Positions 12,501-25,978 of a stretch of 64,000 bases of DNA are shown piece by piece. The translations under genes were made by a program, and so were the position numbers. A model generated the notes under the pieces. The model searched no databases. It was not told where the DNA came from and was given only the letters and a program-made list of their open reading frames with translations. How positions within the stretch are numbered: position 1 is the stretch's first letter; each line of letters opens with the position of its first letter. Source of the DNA: Antennarius striatus (taxonomy: Eukaryota > Chordata > Actinopteri > Lophiiformes > Antennariidae); the NCBI RefSeq assembly GCF_040054535.1, contig NC_090787.1, positions 15,521,001-15,585,000 of the forward strand, given 5' to 3'.

Positions 12501-15500
12501 CAAATATTTGTCAAACACACAGTAACATAACTGGTCTGGAAATGTGATAAATTACATCCTTCTGCTTGATCAAAGAGAATAGTCTATCTTACTTGATATT
12601 TGCTCCACATCTTATAAAATTGATTATTCCATTCTTTATTTATATTATTAAATGGGTAAGAAATGTACTACCCTAGGATGCCCTAGGGTAGTACATTTCT
12701 TATTTTTCTATATTTGTCGTGTATGTGTTTTCTTGCTCCACGGCAAAATGTGGTCTATTACGGTATTATCAGTCCTATTATACAGTATATATGCTTCCCT
12801 TGGGTTAGACAGTCGTTCACACTGCCCCAGTTCTTAGTGCCTGGCTGCCTGGTACACTCCGTCTGTAACACCTGATATTTACTGCAATTTAGAAGCTTCC
12901 TCAACCGTTTGGCTGCTACATAGGTTTGTCGTAATTTTTTCATTTTACGTGTCAATACTGACAAAATAGATTCTCATTGCAGACCATGAAAAAAAGCTTT
13001 AAAAAAAACAAAACATACTTAAGCAATTTCATTTTTTCTTATTTTTTTTCTAAAGTACAGTACTTTGTTATCTGCATGTCAGAATGCAAAATAAGTTTAC
13101 TCACTAATCTTACTCACTAAACATACATTCAACCTTGTGTTGTTCCTTTTCTGTTTTAAATGTCTTTCATTTATTTTGCACATTTCTGCTGTTTGAAGAT
13201 ATTGTATTTTACTTCAGTAAGTTTTTCCAATGCTAGTTTATAATCATAAATTTCACTGAACATACATATCATTTCCTGTTTCCTTTGTATTGTTGGTGTA
13301 GGATCCAGTCGAGGCGATTATTGCCATGAGTGTCGAAGACATGATTTCGCTGGTGTCTGCAGCCTTACTTTCACTTCTTCGCAGAGACATGTCTCTTAAC
13401 AGACGCCTCTATGCCTGGTTCCTAGGTCCTGATCATCAAAATACACTTGAGTAATTAATTATTGTCTCAGTGTCTCAGTAAACTTATGTTTTGCCTATGA
13501 AATGTGCTGTTATTTCAGGGACTGACATTAAAGGAGGAGTGGTAGCACCACACCCCACTTACTCCACTACAACAGAGGAACATACATCTTTCTACTTCAA
13601 CACCTACTCTAGAGATTGCCTTGTGCAGGTAAGTCACTCATATATTAATATACTCACTAAAGATAAATTGAATTCAATATATGTGTATTATGTACAGTAT
13701 ATATATGCTTGCAAATTGTATGCACAATGAAAGTGTATTTTTTATCATCAACCATTTTTGTCAATATTAGTGAATAAAAAGCATGAAGCACTTTTTTTCT
13801 TGACAAGCTTAAGATGAAAGAATGCATTCTGATTGTGCAGTCATTATGAATCTACGTATGTCCAGTAGCAGATTAGCTTACTTTAGCATGCACACTGGAA
13901 ATGGACTGTGGTTTTAGGAGGGTGGTTCGAGAATATGTATGGTTCAGAAAAAATAAGAAAATTACAATAGTATATTCTATAAAGGTGAGCAGTACAGCAG
14001 ATTTCAGGTTATACAGATCACAAGGTCTTGTTTAGGTTCTTCCTGCGTTAGGAGTGTACCAGTGTATGATTGTTTCATGTGTTTCAAATGTTTTGTTTCT
14101 GTGAATTCAGGCATTGATAAGCATTCTCAAACAAAAGGGTTCAGACAGTGACCCAGAGAATGTCATTGGATACCTTCGACCCTTCCGTATCATCATCAGT
14201 CTACTGGATAAACCGGAGATAGGTAAGCAGCATTGAGTACAGCATGCAAACACACAAAATTCTAATACAATACTCCATTCTTAATCGGGACATGTTTTAC
14301 TGGGATAACAACCATGCTTCTGCTCAGGTCCAGTGGTCTTGGGCAGCGTGTTGTTGGAGATCATCCGAGCTTTCCACAGATATTGCCTAGAGATGCTGGG
14401 AGAGGAATTCATTACCAGCTCAGGGCTGTCAAGCCACCAGCTAGCTAGGTGAGTGATAAACAATAGGATGTTCACCACTGATTACACATTTAATTGAGTA
14501 TCTGACATAAGGGACATGCATTTCTTGTTTTGTTCTTGAACAGCCAGTTAAAAGAGAATAAGAATGCATCAGAGATCATAAAGACTGTGAATATGCTTGT
14601 GAGCGCTTTGGATAGTGAATACCTGTGGGAGTACATGACCCGACGTTTCTGCGCTTCTCTCAGGTATAGTATTGATTTATGGTATACTCAGTGACTAAAA
14701 CCAATAAGATAAAAAGGGTTTTCATGGCAATTTGGCAAAATTGGTAAAGGCAATTGTCTCAATGAAAAAGTATGAAATAGTATGGCATTAAAGTACTGAC
14801 ATCAAAAAAGCAGAACCTTCAACAACTAGCTGATCACTGTTTTTTTTATTTCCTGTGTCTAGTGACAAAGATGACCCACCAAAGCCTTCTCAGCAGGACC
14901 GCAGTCATTCTGCTCCATCTGTCACTGAAATGTCCAATCTCATCATTTTTCTGCTTGATATTCTTCCTCTGGTAAGCAACTCACATACTTGCACAAATCA
15001 TAACTCTATATTATTCAAAATGTGATTGATTTGACAGAAAATCACATGCTGAGTTTAATATTTTAGGAAGAAAACACTGAAAAGTAGATAAATCGAAAGA
15101 CGATTGGTGATATTTTGACAAAAAAACAGTTAAAAAATATCAACAACTGTCGATCAAAACAGCAACTTTTTCTTTAGTTCATTTTTTTTACATAACTCAA
15201 CCACTTACTTTAAGACAAATAACTGTTATTATACTCTAGTCTGACTCCTATGAACACTGAGAGACATTCCAATGCATGAACACTGTATTCTGCATGGTTA
15301 TATATTTTCCTGCAGGAACTCCATGTTGACATCCAGTTCCAGTTCTTGCCTGAGATGCTGAGCACCATGCTGCAGAGTCTACACAGTCACATAGAGACTG
15401 TTAGCCTGGAAGATGTCACACAAGGGCTACGTGCCTGCTTTAAGGTTCTAAGTAAGATCCAAATGCCTGTGGCTTATATGGATGTTGAAACGGGGGCAAA

Positions 15501-18500
15501 CACAGAGGACGTGGAGTCTCTGGATGAGGAAAGCAAAATGGCTCAGGTAAGGCAATTTCTAGTTCATGGAGTGTTGGATGCTTCTTTATGAGTAATAGTT
15601 TTGATATTTGATTATACTTTTTTCTAGGACACAGACAATGAGGCAAACAAAGATGGTGTTAGTCTGGTTAATGGGTACAACGGAAATGAAGAGCTAAATA
15701 GGGATGGAAGAGAAGAAGCAGAAACTACGAATGGTGTTTACCCAACACTCCGGTCTGAAGACAGTGGCTTGGGCGTCAGTGCCTCACCATCAGAGCAACA
15801 ACTCCCACCAGGGCTAGAGCAGGTAGTTCAGGGAAATGAAACTTTTAAAGAAGGGGATGCAGTCTGGAGGAAGGGAGGCTGTGTAGACACCATGACACAG
15901 CATCTGCAGGACATCCTGGCATTCATAACTACCAGGTATACAACAGATCCATTAACATATTATTCCTTTATCTGAAATTTGTGTAGACATAGTTCATTAA
16001 CTAATTCAATGACTGTATTTTCCCCTCGACTGTGTTGCAGATACCTGCTAGTGCAGGTGGAAGATGTCAGTGGACCAGCAGAAGCAGCACAGCCTAGTCT
16101 AACTTCAGTCCCACAGGATCAGAAGACCTTGTTGCCGAGCATAGGGGGACGGGAAATTAAAGACAAACTGACTGAGCTGTTCACTCCAAACAAACCTAAA
16201 CCCCGCTCTGCATCTGACTCTCGGACATCAGATGTCCTGAAAGAGACGAAAAAAAATTGTGGAAATACAGGTCATCTAGACTGGGCAGCTGGGTACATGC
16301 CCCGGAGCAGGGCAGAGATCTCTGAGGCCTGTCGACAGGCCTTCACTGCTGCCTGCCACCTACTTCTGGAGTGCACCACCCTGCCTTTCTACCTTAGTGA
16401 AGAGGAGACTCGGGCTCTGCACAGTGAAATGTTTGATCAAACAAGTAAGCAGACATGATTATCATCTGTCAGTTGAAGAAGTTGTCAAAACTCATGAAGC
16501 ATTGGTCAAGATATCATCCCTTTTGGTACCTGAAGTAACTAATAGTTTATCTCAGTAATCTCCCCTACATAGTAAGCACCCGCATCTGTCCGATTCAACA
16601 CTCCTGTCTAGTTATAGCACAATGATTAAATTGTTTTATAATGACTTGTGGATATCTCTTTTTAAGCCACAGAACATTTCTAACAATGTTTTCTTCTGTA
16701 GGCAGTGAAATGGACAGCTTACCACTGTGGTTGAGGGCCTTGATGACTCTGTGCTGCCTGTCCAAGGATTACACCATCCAGCACATTGCAGTGGCCTCAC
16801 TGTTGGAACTCATTAACCACTCCCAGTCCTTAGCACTGGTCATCCAGGACAAACACAGACGCTACAAGACCTCTGACTCCAACCCTTTGAGTGGACGTTT
16901 GCAGATGGTCACTGTGCCACCCATCTACCCTGCTCTTCTTCATGCCATAGAGGAACGCACAAATTTCTATCAGGTCAGGCTGTGGAATAGAAAAATTATA
17001 TGGTAACTGAAAATTCCAAATATTTGGGGAATTTTAAGATTGAAAATTTTGCCTCTATGGCAGCAACGGTCGTAGACAAAATGGTTGACCGTTGCTGCCG
17101 AGGCAAAGTTGGTTGCTTTCTGATTCTGGAGGTGTACTTTCCCAAGACAAGGCAGTAATTCTAGTTTTACCATCACTCAGACCATGTCCCAGGTACTGTG
17201 GGGTCAGCTGGACACAGAACGGAAAGAGCAGCACATTTCCTGTGTGGATCTCTTCTATAGGCTCCACTGCTTGGCCCCATCCGGATCCATCTGTGAAGAC
17301 ATCATCTGTCAGTCGCTATTGCACAAAGACAAGGTGAATATTCCAAAACAAATGCTGAACTGCAATGTGTTTACTTCTTTGAATTTTCTTCCCACGCTCT
17401 GATGATGTGTTGCTCTAACTGAGGCCTAAAAAACCTGGGAAAGTCGGGGGAAAAAAAGAAGTTTATCTTGTGTTTGTCCTCCCCAGGCTGTTCGTCTTGA
17501 AGCGCTGCACCGCTTCACAGTCTTATGGCACCTGACCCGGGAGATCCAGACAAACAGGACCATGTCTCTCAATCGCTCCTTTGACCGGTTAGTAAATGGC
17601 AGAATCCGGGTGTCAAGTTTATTTTATTGTACCGTATGTCTGTCTCAGTTTGTTTCTATTCTCAACATGTGACGGTATTCCTCTGATAGTGGAATAACCT
17701 GCTGGACAAGGAGACATTAGTACCTGAGGTGCAAAGATGCAAATTGGGAACCAGTCCGATTCAGTTTTGAAATAAATTATTTTTAATTCTTTCCAATGTG
17801 AAAATATTTTATTGGAATATGTCAGTGAAATAACACAAATAATTCACCTTTTTGAAAAACACGTAGATAGAAAACTTGAGTAACACAGCCGGTATCGTTG
17901 CATCGATAGCACATCATCAGAAATACTTTGTGAACCTGACAGTGTACGGTTATTTTGATATGAACATGATTTTCTTTAACAAAGCACCCATCTGACACAG
18001 CTGTTCATTAAAGGATTGATAATTTGAAATGAATGCTAATCGTTTGCATGATTACTTGACAACGTCCTAACTATAGGCACACAAAATGCTAATATATTCA
18101 AGTGATAATGAACTGTAAATATATGTATAAGCTTGGGGTTATTCTAAAATGGCCACTGCATGTTAGACGCTTTGCCTCACTAGTGGCAAGAATTTATGGA
18201 TAGCAAAGTTGTGTCGTCTTTATTTTTGCAGTTACTGAAATGTGACAGCCGCATGAGATTGTGTCAGTCCCACTGTTGGTGTAGATCTGAACCACACTGA
18301 GCTTTCTCTTTGGTTTCTATTCACTCATCTGGTTCTGTTTCTATTCACAATGTAAATAACCTCACATCATCTTATCAGAATAAAGAAAAAACACAAACAT
18401 TTGGAGAACCATCCCATTTTGTGTGTGTACATAGCTATAATTTAGCTATAGATTGTGCCTAAAGCAGATGCTTTAAATAGTGTGTTTTTATGTAGTAGTT

Positions 18501-21500
18501 TCTAAGTGGGCAATAACTCTTTTCACACTTTTCATACCAGTTAGTTTTAAATAATGTTTTTGGTTTTAAAAAATGCATTTTTCATCTAAAACACATTTTA
18601 TGTTTTACTCAGGTTGCTTTTATTTATTTCATGTGGAATTTCATTTTAATACAATTTAATTGTAACCTACAGTACCCCAGGAGAGGGTTCTTTTTTTTTT
18701 CAAGACAGTGTGTGACTGTATGTCTTTCTCAGGACTCTATGTGTGGTGATGGACAGTCTGAACTGTACGGATGGCTCGATAAGTGCAGCAGCTCAGTGTT
18801 GGCTGATCCGCGCTCTCTCCCTCAATGATGTGATTCGCATTCTGGAGCCGGTTCTGTTGCTGTTGCTTCACCCAACCACTCAACGCTACTCTATTCAGAG
18901 TGTCAAGCAAAACGTCACTGCTGGTAAAGTCATTTGTCAGTGATGTGTTTCATGTGTTTTGCACGTGAATAACATTCTACTTGTAGAAGCATCCTGCTGT
19001 ACGTGTCTTTTATTTTCATTCTTAAAGGTGCCCTGAAGGCTTTAAATAGCAGAAGTCGAAGTTCCTCCAAAGCATCTGGGACGTCTGTGAATGTTGTGGT
19101 CACCGATGTAACGACCTTAAATTTCATGAACATTCTAGACAGGGAAGCCCTGTGGGCGGATTTGGACAGTGACCCAGACTTGGTCAAACCACACGACAAT
19201 TTGGAGGTGTCCAGGAGCGAGAGTGAAGAGACTGAAGAAGAGGAGGAAGTTGGGGAGGAGGAGGTGGAGAGTGAACACACTGAGTCAGCTGACACCAGTG
19301 GAGCCCAAATGTCCACTGAAAACTCCAGCTCTGGCTCTGTCCCCTTCCGCAACATTGAGGATGAAGGTATGGTCAACGGCCTACGGAGGGAAGAGTCTGA
19401 CCACACACAGGCGTCCGATTCGTTGTCGAGTGAGGATGAGGACGATTTAGAGCTGGAGGCCATGGCCAGGTCTCGTCTGCTCAAACAGGAGCGTGAGAAG
19501 AGAGAGGCCATTGATTCTCTGTTTCGTCATGTGTTGCTTTATCCCGTGGCGGGTGGCTGGCGCCATCTGCTCCATGGCTTGGCTCTGCTAGACAGCCTGC
19601 TGAGAAGCAGTGCGGAGTGCCCGCTGGTAGACGCGCTCTCCACCACCTCTCTGGACACAAGCTCTGCTGCACATTTAAACCTGGTCTCCAACCTCCTGCA
19701 GCGCCACCAACAGGCTCAAGATGGCCAAGGCTTCTACAGCTGCCCGCTCTCCCCTTCCTCCTCCCCTTCCGTGCCACCATCCCTACTCATCGAATTGTTG
19801 GTGTCGTTGTGTTTGCGATTCATGCGCTCTCATTACCCCTCCTATCTGAGTCTGGGTCCTTATGACTTGCACGGGAACAGGGAGGTTCAGGTTAAAAGTG
19901 TGGAAGTTCTCACCCGGATAGTGAACCAGCTTGGACGCATGGCGCATGTAGTGGGCAACAGGGCCAGACTGGAGCCCATCCACAAACTCCTGTCAGGATG
20001 TAAAGTGCAGCAATATGCACTGCTTTCAATTTCTGCATCCATGTACGTTTGCCAGAAGGGAACAGATAAGGGACAGTCCAAAGGTGTTGAGCTGTTGGAT
20101 GAGCAGGGATGCCTGTCAGAGGAGAGTCTGGTGAATCTTGGAACAGGGGGAGGGTCGGAACAGTACCCCTTACAAATGGAATTACTCAAACTCCTCCAGG
20201 CTCTCATTGTCTTGGAGTATAATGTGTGGCCCAGTGGGGCTGTCTCAGCCTCTTTGTCAGGTGGAGTGCCTGGCCAATCCGGAGAGCCACGTGAATCCCC
20301 AACTTCCAGCACCCCGTTGGCTCGTGAGTGGCAAACCGCCATTCTTTTTCAGCAGTCCATCAAGGCCGCCCAGTATGTCCAAAGCCATCCCATCACAGCC
20401 CAAGGAATGTTTGTCTCTGCGGCAGCCAGGGCTCTGCAGCCGCAGCATGGCTATGCTATGCACCCCCACTGGGTTTCACTGCTGTGCTCCTCTCTGCCAT
20501 ACTTGGGTCGCTCACTCAGCATCATTGTGACTCCGGTCATTGGTCAGATCTGCAAAAACTTGGACGAGCTAGTCAGGATGTATGAACATGATGGAGGGAA
20601 GACAATCCAGAGGTATGCTGAGCATCGTAATGTAATTGTGTAGTTTTGTGTGTTATTATTGGTTGATATTTATTGATATCTGGTCGCTTATGCTTGCTCT
20701 GAAGGGCATTGTTGGCTTTCTATCTGTAAAGCGCTTTGAAATGTCTTCAGATATGATTAAGCACTATATAAATAAAAGTTGATTGATTGATTGATATTTG
20801 ACAGCTTTCATTTTTAGGGGTTATTCACCCCTAAAATCTTTGAATTTTCTTACATTCTGAAATTCAGTTACTTGTTTTTTGTCTTTATGGCTTATTTAAT
20901 TATCAAATATGCAGTCAGGAAGGTTTTGTGTTTGAGAAAAAAAAAACTGTATCTGAAATCTTTTTTCTATTTAGTGTTTGTGGAAGGAGGGAAAACATCG
21001 CCCCTGACTACCCACTGACTCTGATTGAAGGCCTGACCACCATTACTCACTATAGTTTATTAGAAAACAAGAAGGTAAGGAAGGAAAAACACAGATTTAC
21101 CTCTTATATCTCTGTCATGTGACGTTTCCCTTTCTCTGTCAGTCCATGGCTTCCGGTGATCCTGTGGATGTCCGAAACGCCCGCAGTGCGGTGATTGAGA
21201 TGCTACCGAACATGTTCAGTAGTATGGCGTTGCTATGGGGGGTGGTTATGAAAGAAGAATCTAAGAAACGTGCATCTGACTCGGTCCAGATAAACACACA
21301 CTCTTCTACTTCTGTCTACTTCAAAAGCACCAAGGTGTGTGTTGCATGCTTGTTAATTGAACGTGTTTGTTTGTGATGGGTTAGGGGTTGTGTGTTTTAG
21401 TTGAAAGTAACATCTGTTTGTGTTGTTTGCATGTTTAGATCTTACGACAGCGGATCCTGGAGTTCCTGCTTCCTCTAACTGGGCAGTATGGGGCTCAGCT

Positions 21501-24500
21501 CATGGCTTCTGTGGGAGAAGTGTGGAGTAGAAGAAGGGGCAAAAGGAGACATAAAAACAAGGTAAGAACTGGAGGTAATCAACAATAAATACAGAACACA
21601 GTGACTCAGTAGTCAAATGACTTGTTGCCATCATCCCTCTCCTGTCTTCTTTAGGTGTTACCTGTGGCCAGTGAGTCCCGTCTAACCATCGTGGATCTGG
21701 TGAAGTCCCTGAACAACATGCACACAGACACCATTCTTCAGTTGGCTAAAGAGGTGGTGAAAAAACCACATCAAATCAAAGGAGAACAGGTACACAAACA
21801 GACATACGTGCACTGATGCTCAAACTATGTACTCTGGCACATTCTAAATTTTATTTTCCCCTATTTGTGCATTTTCCACTTCTGTCTCCCATCAGAAATC
21901 TAGCCTGGTAGATATCCCCATGCTACAGTTTGTCTACACCTACATCCAGAGGTAACTGGGGAAAATGCAACACAAGTCCCAACCTTGTGTTTAATTAGAT
22001 GGTTCAACAAATGCTAATGTTTGGAACTATTTCTGTTTCTGCAGTATTTCAGCTCAGACTCTGCAGGAAAACATTTCACCTCTCCTCGCTTTATTACGGG
22101 AATCCGTTCAACTCAACTTGGCCCCACCTGGCCACTTCCTACTGCTGGGGTCAGCTTTCATACATTCAACACTCAGTTTTACGTCATATTTTTATGCAGG
22201 GCTTGCACAGCTGGTCAAAAAGCTCATAAATGCACTAGTGCTCATGTCCGTGTTTAGCACACTGGTATAGAATTGATTAGCCTTTCTTGTCATTGCATCA
22301 AATACCATGCATGAAATACAAGGAAATTAGATTATTAAATCAATAATTAAATCACTATTAAATCAAAATTAAATCTAGTTCTTGTGATTCACTTAGCAAT
22401 GACTGGCATGCTGCTTGTTGATTTCTTTTGATTTCTCTGAATATGATGTTCATCAACCACTCCTGTCTTTCAGAATTCTCAATGACTTTGTCAATAGGCT
22501 AGCCAACCTCGAAAATAAGAAGGAAACCAGAGATCTGCAGGTATGACACACAGTATGTTGTATCGTTATGGATATGGCGTATGAGATACCGTAGGAATAT
22601 TAATGGTGAAGTTGTCATGCAGGAAGTAACTCAACGGATCCTCGAGGCGGTGGGTGGGATCGCAGGGTCGTCTCTGGAGCAAACCAGCTGGCTCAGCCGC
22701 AGCCTTGAGGTCAAAGTTCAACCCCAGGTGTGCCCTGAAGTAGAGGAACCTGATGACATCGATGTGGATGGAGAACATTACGGTACAATTTGATACCAAG
22801 TGTTTCTGCATGTGTGGCCTATTCCATGAATTATTACAAACTTATGTGTACAAGTTAAATATTTTATTCTTTTTCTTTTTATCATTTCAGAGTCAATGGC
22901 TCAAACTAGCACCATGGTTTCCTCTTCAGCTCCCTCAATTTATAGTGTGCAGGCTCTTGTTCTTTTAGCTGAGGTAGGACTTGTTAGGTTTGAGTCGTGG
23001 ACAAATAAAGAATATAGGTACCTTTATATTTATATTGTTTAACACATTTTCTACTTGTGTAGATATTGGCACCACTTCTGGACATGGTTTACCGCAGTGA
23101 TGAGAAGGAGAAGGCTGTTCCTCTCATTTCTCGACTCATGTACTATGTTTTCCCATACCTAAAGAATCACAGGTAACTATCATTACAAGGCTTTAGCTAA
23201 TTGTTTAGTGTTAAACTTCATCTAATTCAGGGTTTTCTCTCTTCTAGTGGCTATAATATGCCCAGTTTTGAAGCAGGTGCCCAGCTGCTGAGCAGCCTAA
23301 GTGGGTATGCTTACACCAAAAGGGCCTGGAGGAAAGAGGTCTTCGAGCTCTTCATGGATCCTCTCTTCTTCACCATGGATGCCTCCTGTGCTTCCAGGTC
23401 AGGATGTTTGTTCCTGGATAGAAATGTATTCACACACAATTATTCACCACTCTTCTACTATAGTAAGTTCACTTCAAACAAACAGAAGAGTCCTCCTTTT
23501 ATACAGTAGAAACTAAGCGTGATCGTGATACAATCAATACAATCATACATATCATGTTATTAACAGTATTGAACTGTAAAAGATGATCCAATGAAGCCCC
23601 AACAGGACTTACAGCTGAACACTTGAATATCAGAGTATAAGAGAGCCTTTCATCAGACTGCTGTTGCAAAAGGGAAGTACAGAAGCCTCAAGAGCTCAAG
23701 AAAATTAGGAAAGCCATTTTAAACATCAAGTATTGTACATTTTTTCGGGGTTGGGGTGATATGTAATCTTCACATTTCTCTTATTAACCTTCTTAAGATT
23801 TTTGCTGTGAATGCATGGAGGTAATTTATAGAGCGTAAAAGATGTGTTGAGTTCACAGCTCTGGTTATACTGAAAGGGAAAACTGAAACCAGAGAGACTA
23901 TCTGGATAAAAAAGAACAGTGGAATCAGTCCATACCATGTGTGAAATAATCTTTTTGATGATTTTATTCATAGTGAATTGTTTTGTATGTCAGGTGGCTT
24001 ATATTACTTGACTGAATTGAAGATGTCTCGTCTCCTCTTGACTGTCTTCTGTTGTCAATAGATGGAAATCAATTATTGACCACCTGCTGACACATGAGAA
24101 GACCATGTTCAAAGACCTTATGAGTGAGTACAGCCTAAAAGAGATGGTTGTTGTCCTACCTATACCTACTTTTTAAACCTACTGATGTCATCTAATAATC
24201 TAATTCTGAGTGATGTTGTTTGACGCACAATATTAATGGAAAAAATAAAAAGATGAGGAAGTTAAACCCCAATTATTCTCTGATGGTGAGAGATCAAACA
24301 TACAATTTGACAGAAATGTTTTTCACACCATTGTGGTTAAAATGTTCCTTTTGGAAGTTGTGTAACAATGACTCGGCTCAGATAGACATGGATTTCTTAT
24401 TGATTGATTGTGCTGTAGGTATGCAGAGTGGTTCCCTCAAACTGTTTGCTAATGTAGACCAGAGACCCATGCTACTGAAGCGCCAGGCGTTTGCCATGTT

Positions 24501-25978
24501 CAGTGGAGAACTTGATCAGTATCATCTCTACCTGCCCCTCATTCAAGGTGTGTGGAACCGAATATGTATGTTCTTTATTGGGGAAGGTGTTGAAATTTGT
24601 GTTCTCGTTGAATTTAACCCTTGACTCCTCCTCTTTACAGAGCGTCTCACTGAGGCCTTGCGTGTGAACCCTGGTGCTGCAGTTATAGCCCAGATTTTCC
24701 TGATGTTTCGTGTTCTCTTGTTGCGGATTTCATTCCAGCACCTTACGTCACTCTGGCCAATCATGGTCACCGAACTGGTGAGATCCCATCCTGTGAGAAC
24801 CTGGTTTTACCTTCAAAGCAAATGCCGTATATGTCTCTAACTATTTATCAATCTGTTTTTTTCTAATTGATACTCAGACTCGTATATTTGCATGTCTTGA
24901 GAAAACTCTGCAGGCAGAAAAAGAGGTCTCAAAGTGAGTCTTTTTTTACTTTAATCATATTGCGTTATTTCTCTCCTAATCGTCTTTCAAAATACACTTA
25001 ATTCTTGTGTTCCCATGTATGACATAGGCTGGCTAAAGCACGTGGAGCCCTCGACAGGAATGGACCAGTGAATTTCTCTCAGGCGGAGTTGGACATGTAC
25101 CTTTCAGCATGCAAATTTCTTGACACCTCACTGGCTTTTCCCCCAGAGAGGATACCTCTCTTTCAAATGTGAGAGTCCAGTTTAGCTCAAAGGGACTTAA
25201 AAAGTGAAAACAAGTTGTAATGTTGCAATAGGTATATTTCTGTATATCCATTTGTAGCTTGTGTTTTCCTTGTATGTTCCTGTTCCATGTACAGGTATCG
25301 TTGGGCGTTTGTCCCTGAGGTGGATGTGAACCAGTATACTGGTCCAGAGAATGCACTGATAGAAGGCGAGGAGGAATGCATACCTCATGTTGTCCGAGTG
25401 GTAGAAGGAATACAGCTACGTTATGGGGTACAATCTACTCTTTCAAACTGTCATTTGTGTGGAATATTCAGTATAGACACAGTGTTATGCACGCCTACGG
25501 TTTGTTTTATCTAGAAATGTAGACAGAATACTGTGGACAGAACAACAAAATCTATGTCGAGCCATCAGGTTTTTGTTGTACTGTAGCCTCCGTTAAGTGT
25601 TTTGTACAATCAAACAATCTTTATTCCCTGAGCATTTTAGAAGCCCTGAATGGAGCATCTTATTTATTCCTTTGTTAAATAACTGCATCTCATACTGATT
25701 TTAATGTCCTGTCTTTCCAGGCGCTGAATGGTCTGAGTGAAGAATCTTCCACAGATGATTTGGAGTTCCCCCTCCTCACTCAGCGTTCCCTGTCCTCTAT
25801 CACCCAGTTATTACCTTTCCTTCGGACCCTTTGCTGTTCCTTCCAGGGCACTCCCCACTACAACCACCCTATGCCCTACTACCCAGTTGCAGATTACCCA
25901 GCAGCCAATTCACAACTGGTCCTGAGGAAGCTTGAGCTCATCACTGAAGAAGAGTTTCTGGACTCCATAGAAAGTTAG
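9567..25978 (+). CDS. dop1b: Dopey family member DOP1B (37 coding exons, 2305 aa)
   Basis: Joining 37 exons in phase gives one open frame of 2305 codons; the human protein is close to 2300 aa. The start [20 protein letters not shown] lies in the first coding exon, 40 nt after an acceptor. The N-terminal Dopey domain spans about residues 1-300 ([14 protein letters not shown] and DRMVSLRLQ segments). The mid-region is less conserved, with an acidic run near residues 1109-1135. The C-terminal half is leucine-rich and helical and ends in [10 protein letters not shown]. In yeast and animals Dopey proteins act with MON2 and P4-type flippases in endosome-Golgi traffic, at membranes; that role is family knowledge, not visible here. 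All 36 coding introns have GT-AG ends; the weakest donor is GTCCTG at 13426. Downstream neighbours morc3 and chaf1b match the human order, which supports the DOP1B rather than the DOP1A call. Confidence 0.96.
11425..11540 (+). repeat. tail of a dispersed fish repeat in dop1b intron
   Basis: The string CTGTGGCGACCCCTGAAGGG, followed by AAAAGCCGAAAGGAAAAGAA, is a 3'-end signature seen many times in fish genomes. The family is probably a non-LTR element. Only the tail is present. Confidence 0.5.
12657..12702. repeat. perfect 21-bp hairpin with 4-nt loop
   Basis: Left arm 12657-12677 and right arm 12682-12702 are exact reverse complements around the loop ATGC. It lies deep in dop1b intron 5, away from splice sites. 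Confidence 0.9.
17048..17107 (+). other. 60-nt stem-loop in a short dop1b intron
   Basis: Left arm 17048-17071 pairs with 17087-17107 over 21 bp with one 3-nt bulge (TAT at about 17056-17058) and a 15-nt loop. The host intron (16974-17180) is only 207 nt. The size resembles a small pre-miRNA, but no known miRNA was recognised and a decayed inverted repeat is just as possible. Confidence 0.4.
20690..20795 (+). mobile_element. LINE-type 3' tail with TTGA repeats
   Basis: The segment TGTAAAGCGCTTTGAAATGT, then AAGCACTATATAAATAAA and (GATT)n, is the usual 3' end of fish CR1/L2-like elements. It sits in the dop1b intron after the large exon. The family assignment is by pattern only. Confidence 0.55.

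Larger units (their letters stand above)
9527..25978 (+). other. dop1b: dop1b exon map
   Basis: Exons by splice signal and phase: 9527-9704 (ATG at 9567), 10130-10311, 10419-10589, 11668-11857, 12034-12132, 13302-13425, 13519-13628, 14111-14222, 14328-14448, 14544-14663, 14863-14971, 15316-15546, 15628-15935, 16041-16444, 16702-16973, 17181-17333, 17487-17587, 18733-18923, 19028-20612, 20975-21074, 21143-21334, 21439-21561, 21655-21789, 21896-21951, 22045-22149, 22474-22540, 22623-22782, 22891-22973, 23063-23172, 23248-23397, 24062-24123, 24419-24547, 24641-24777, 24878-24933, 25028-25168, 25295-25427, 25721-25978. The coding lengths sum to 6915 nt before the stop. Exon 19 (19028-20612) is by far the largest. 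Confidence 0.88.

Noticed and set aside
18930..19511. 193-codon minus-strand frame opposite the large dop1b exon
   Set aside because: It is the complement of the Glu/Ser-rich dop1b segment, giving Ser/Leu-rich nonsense.
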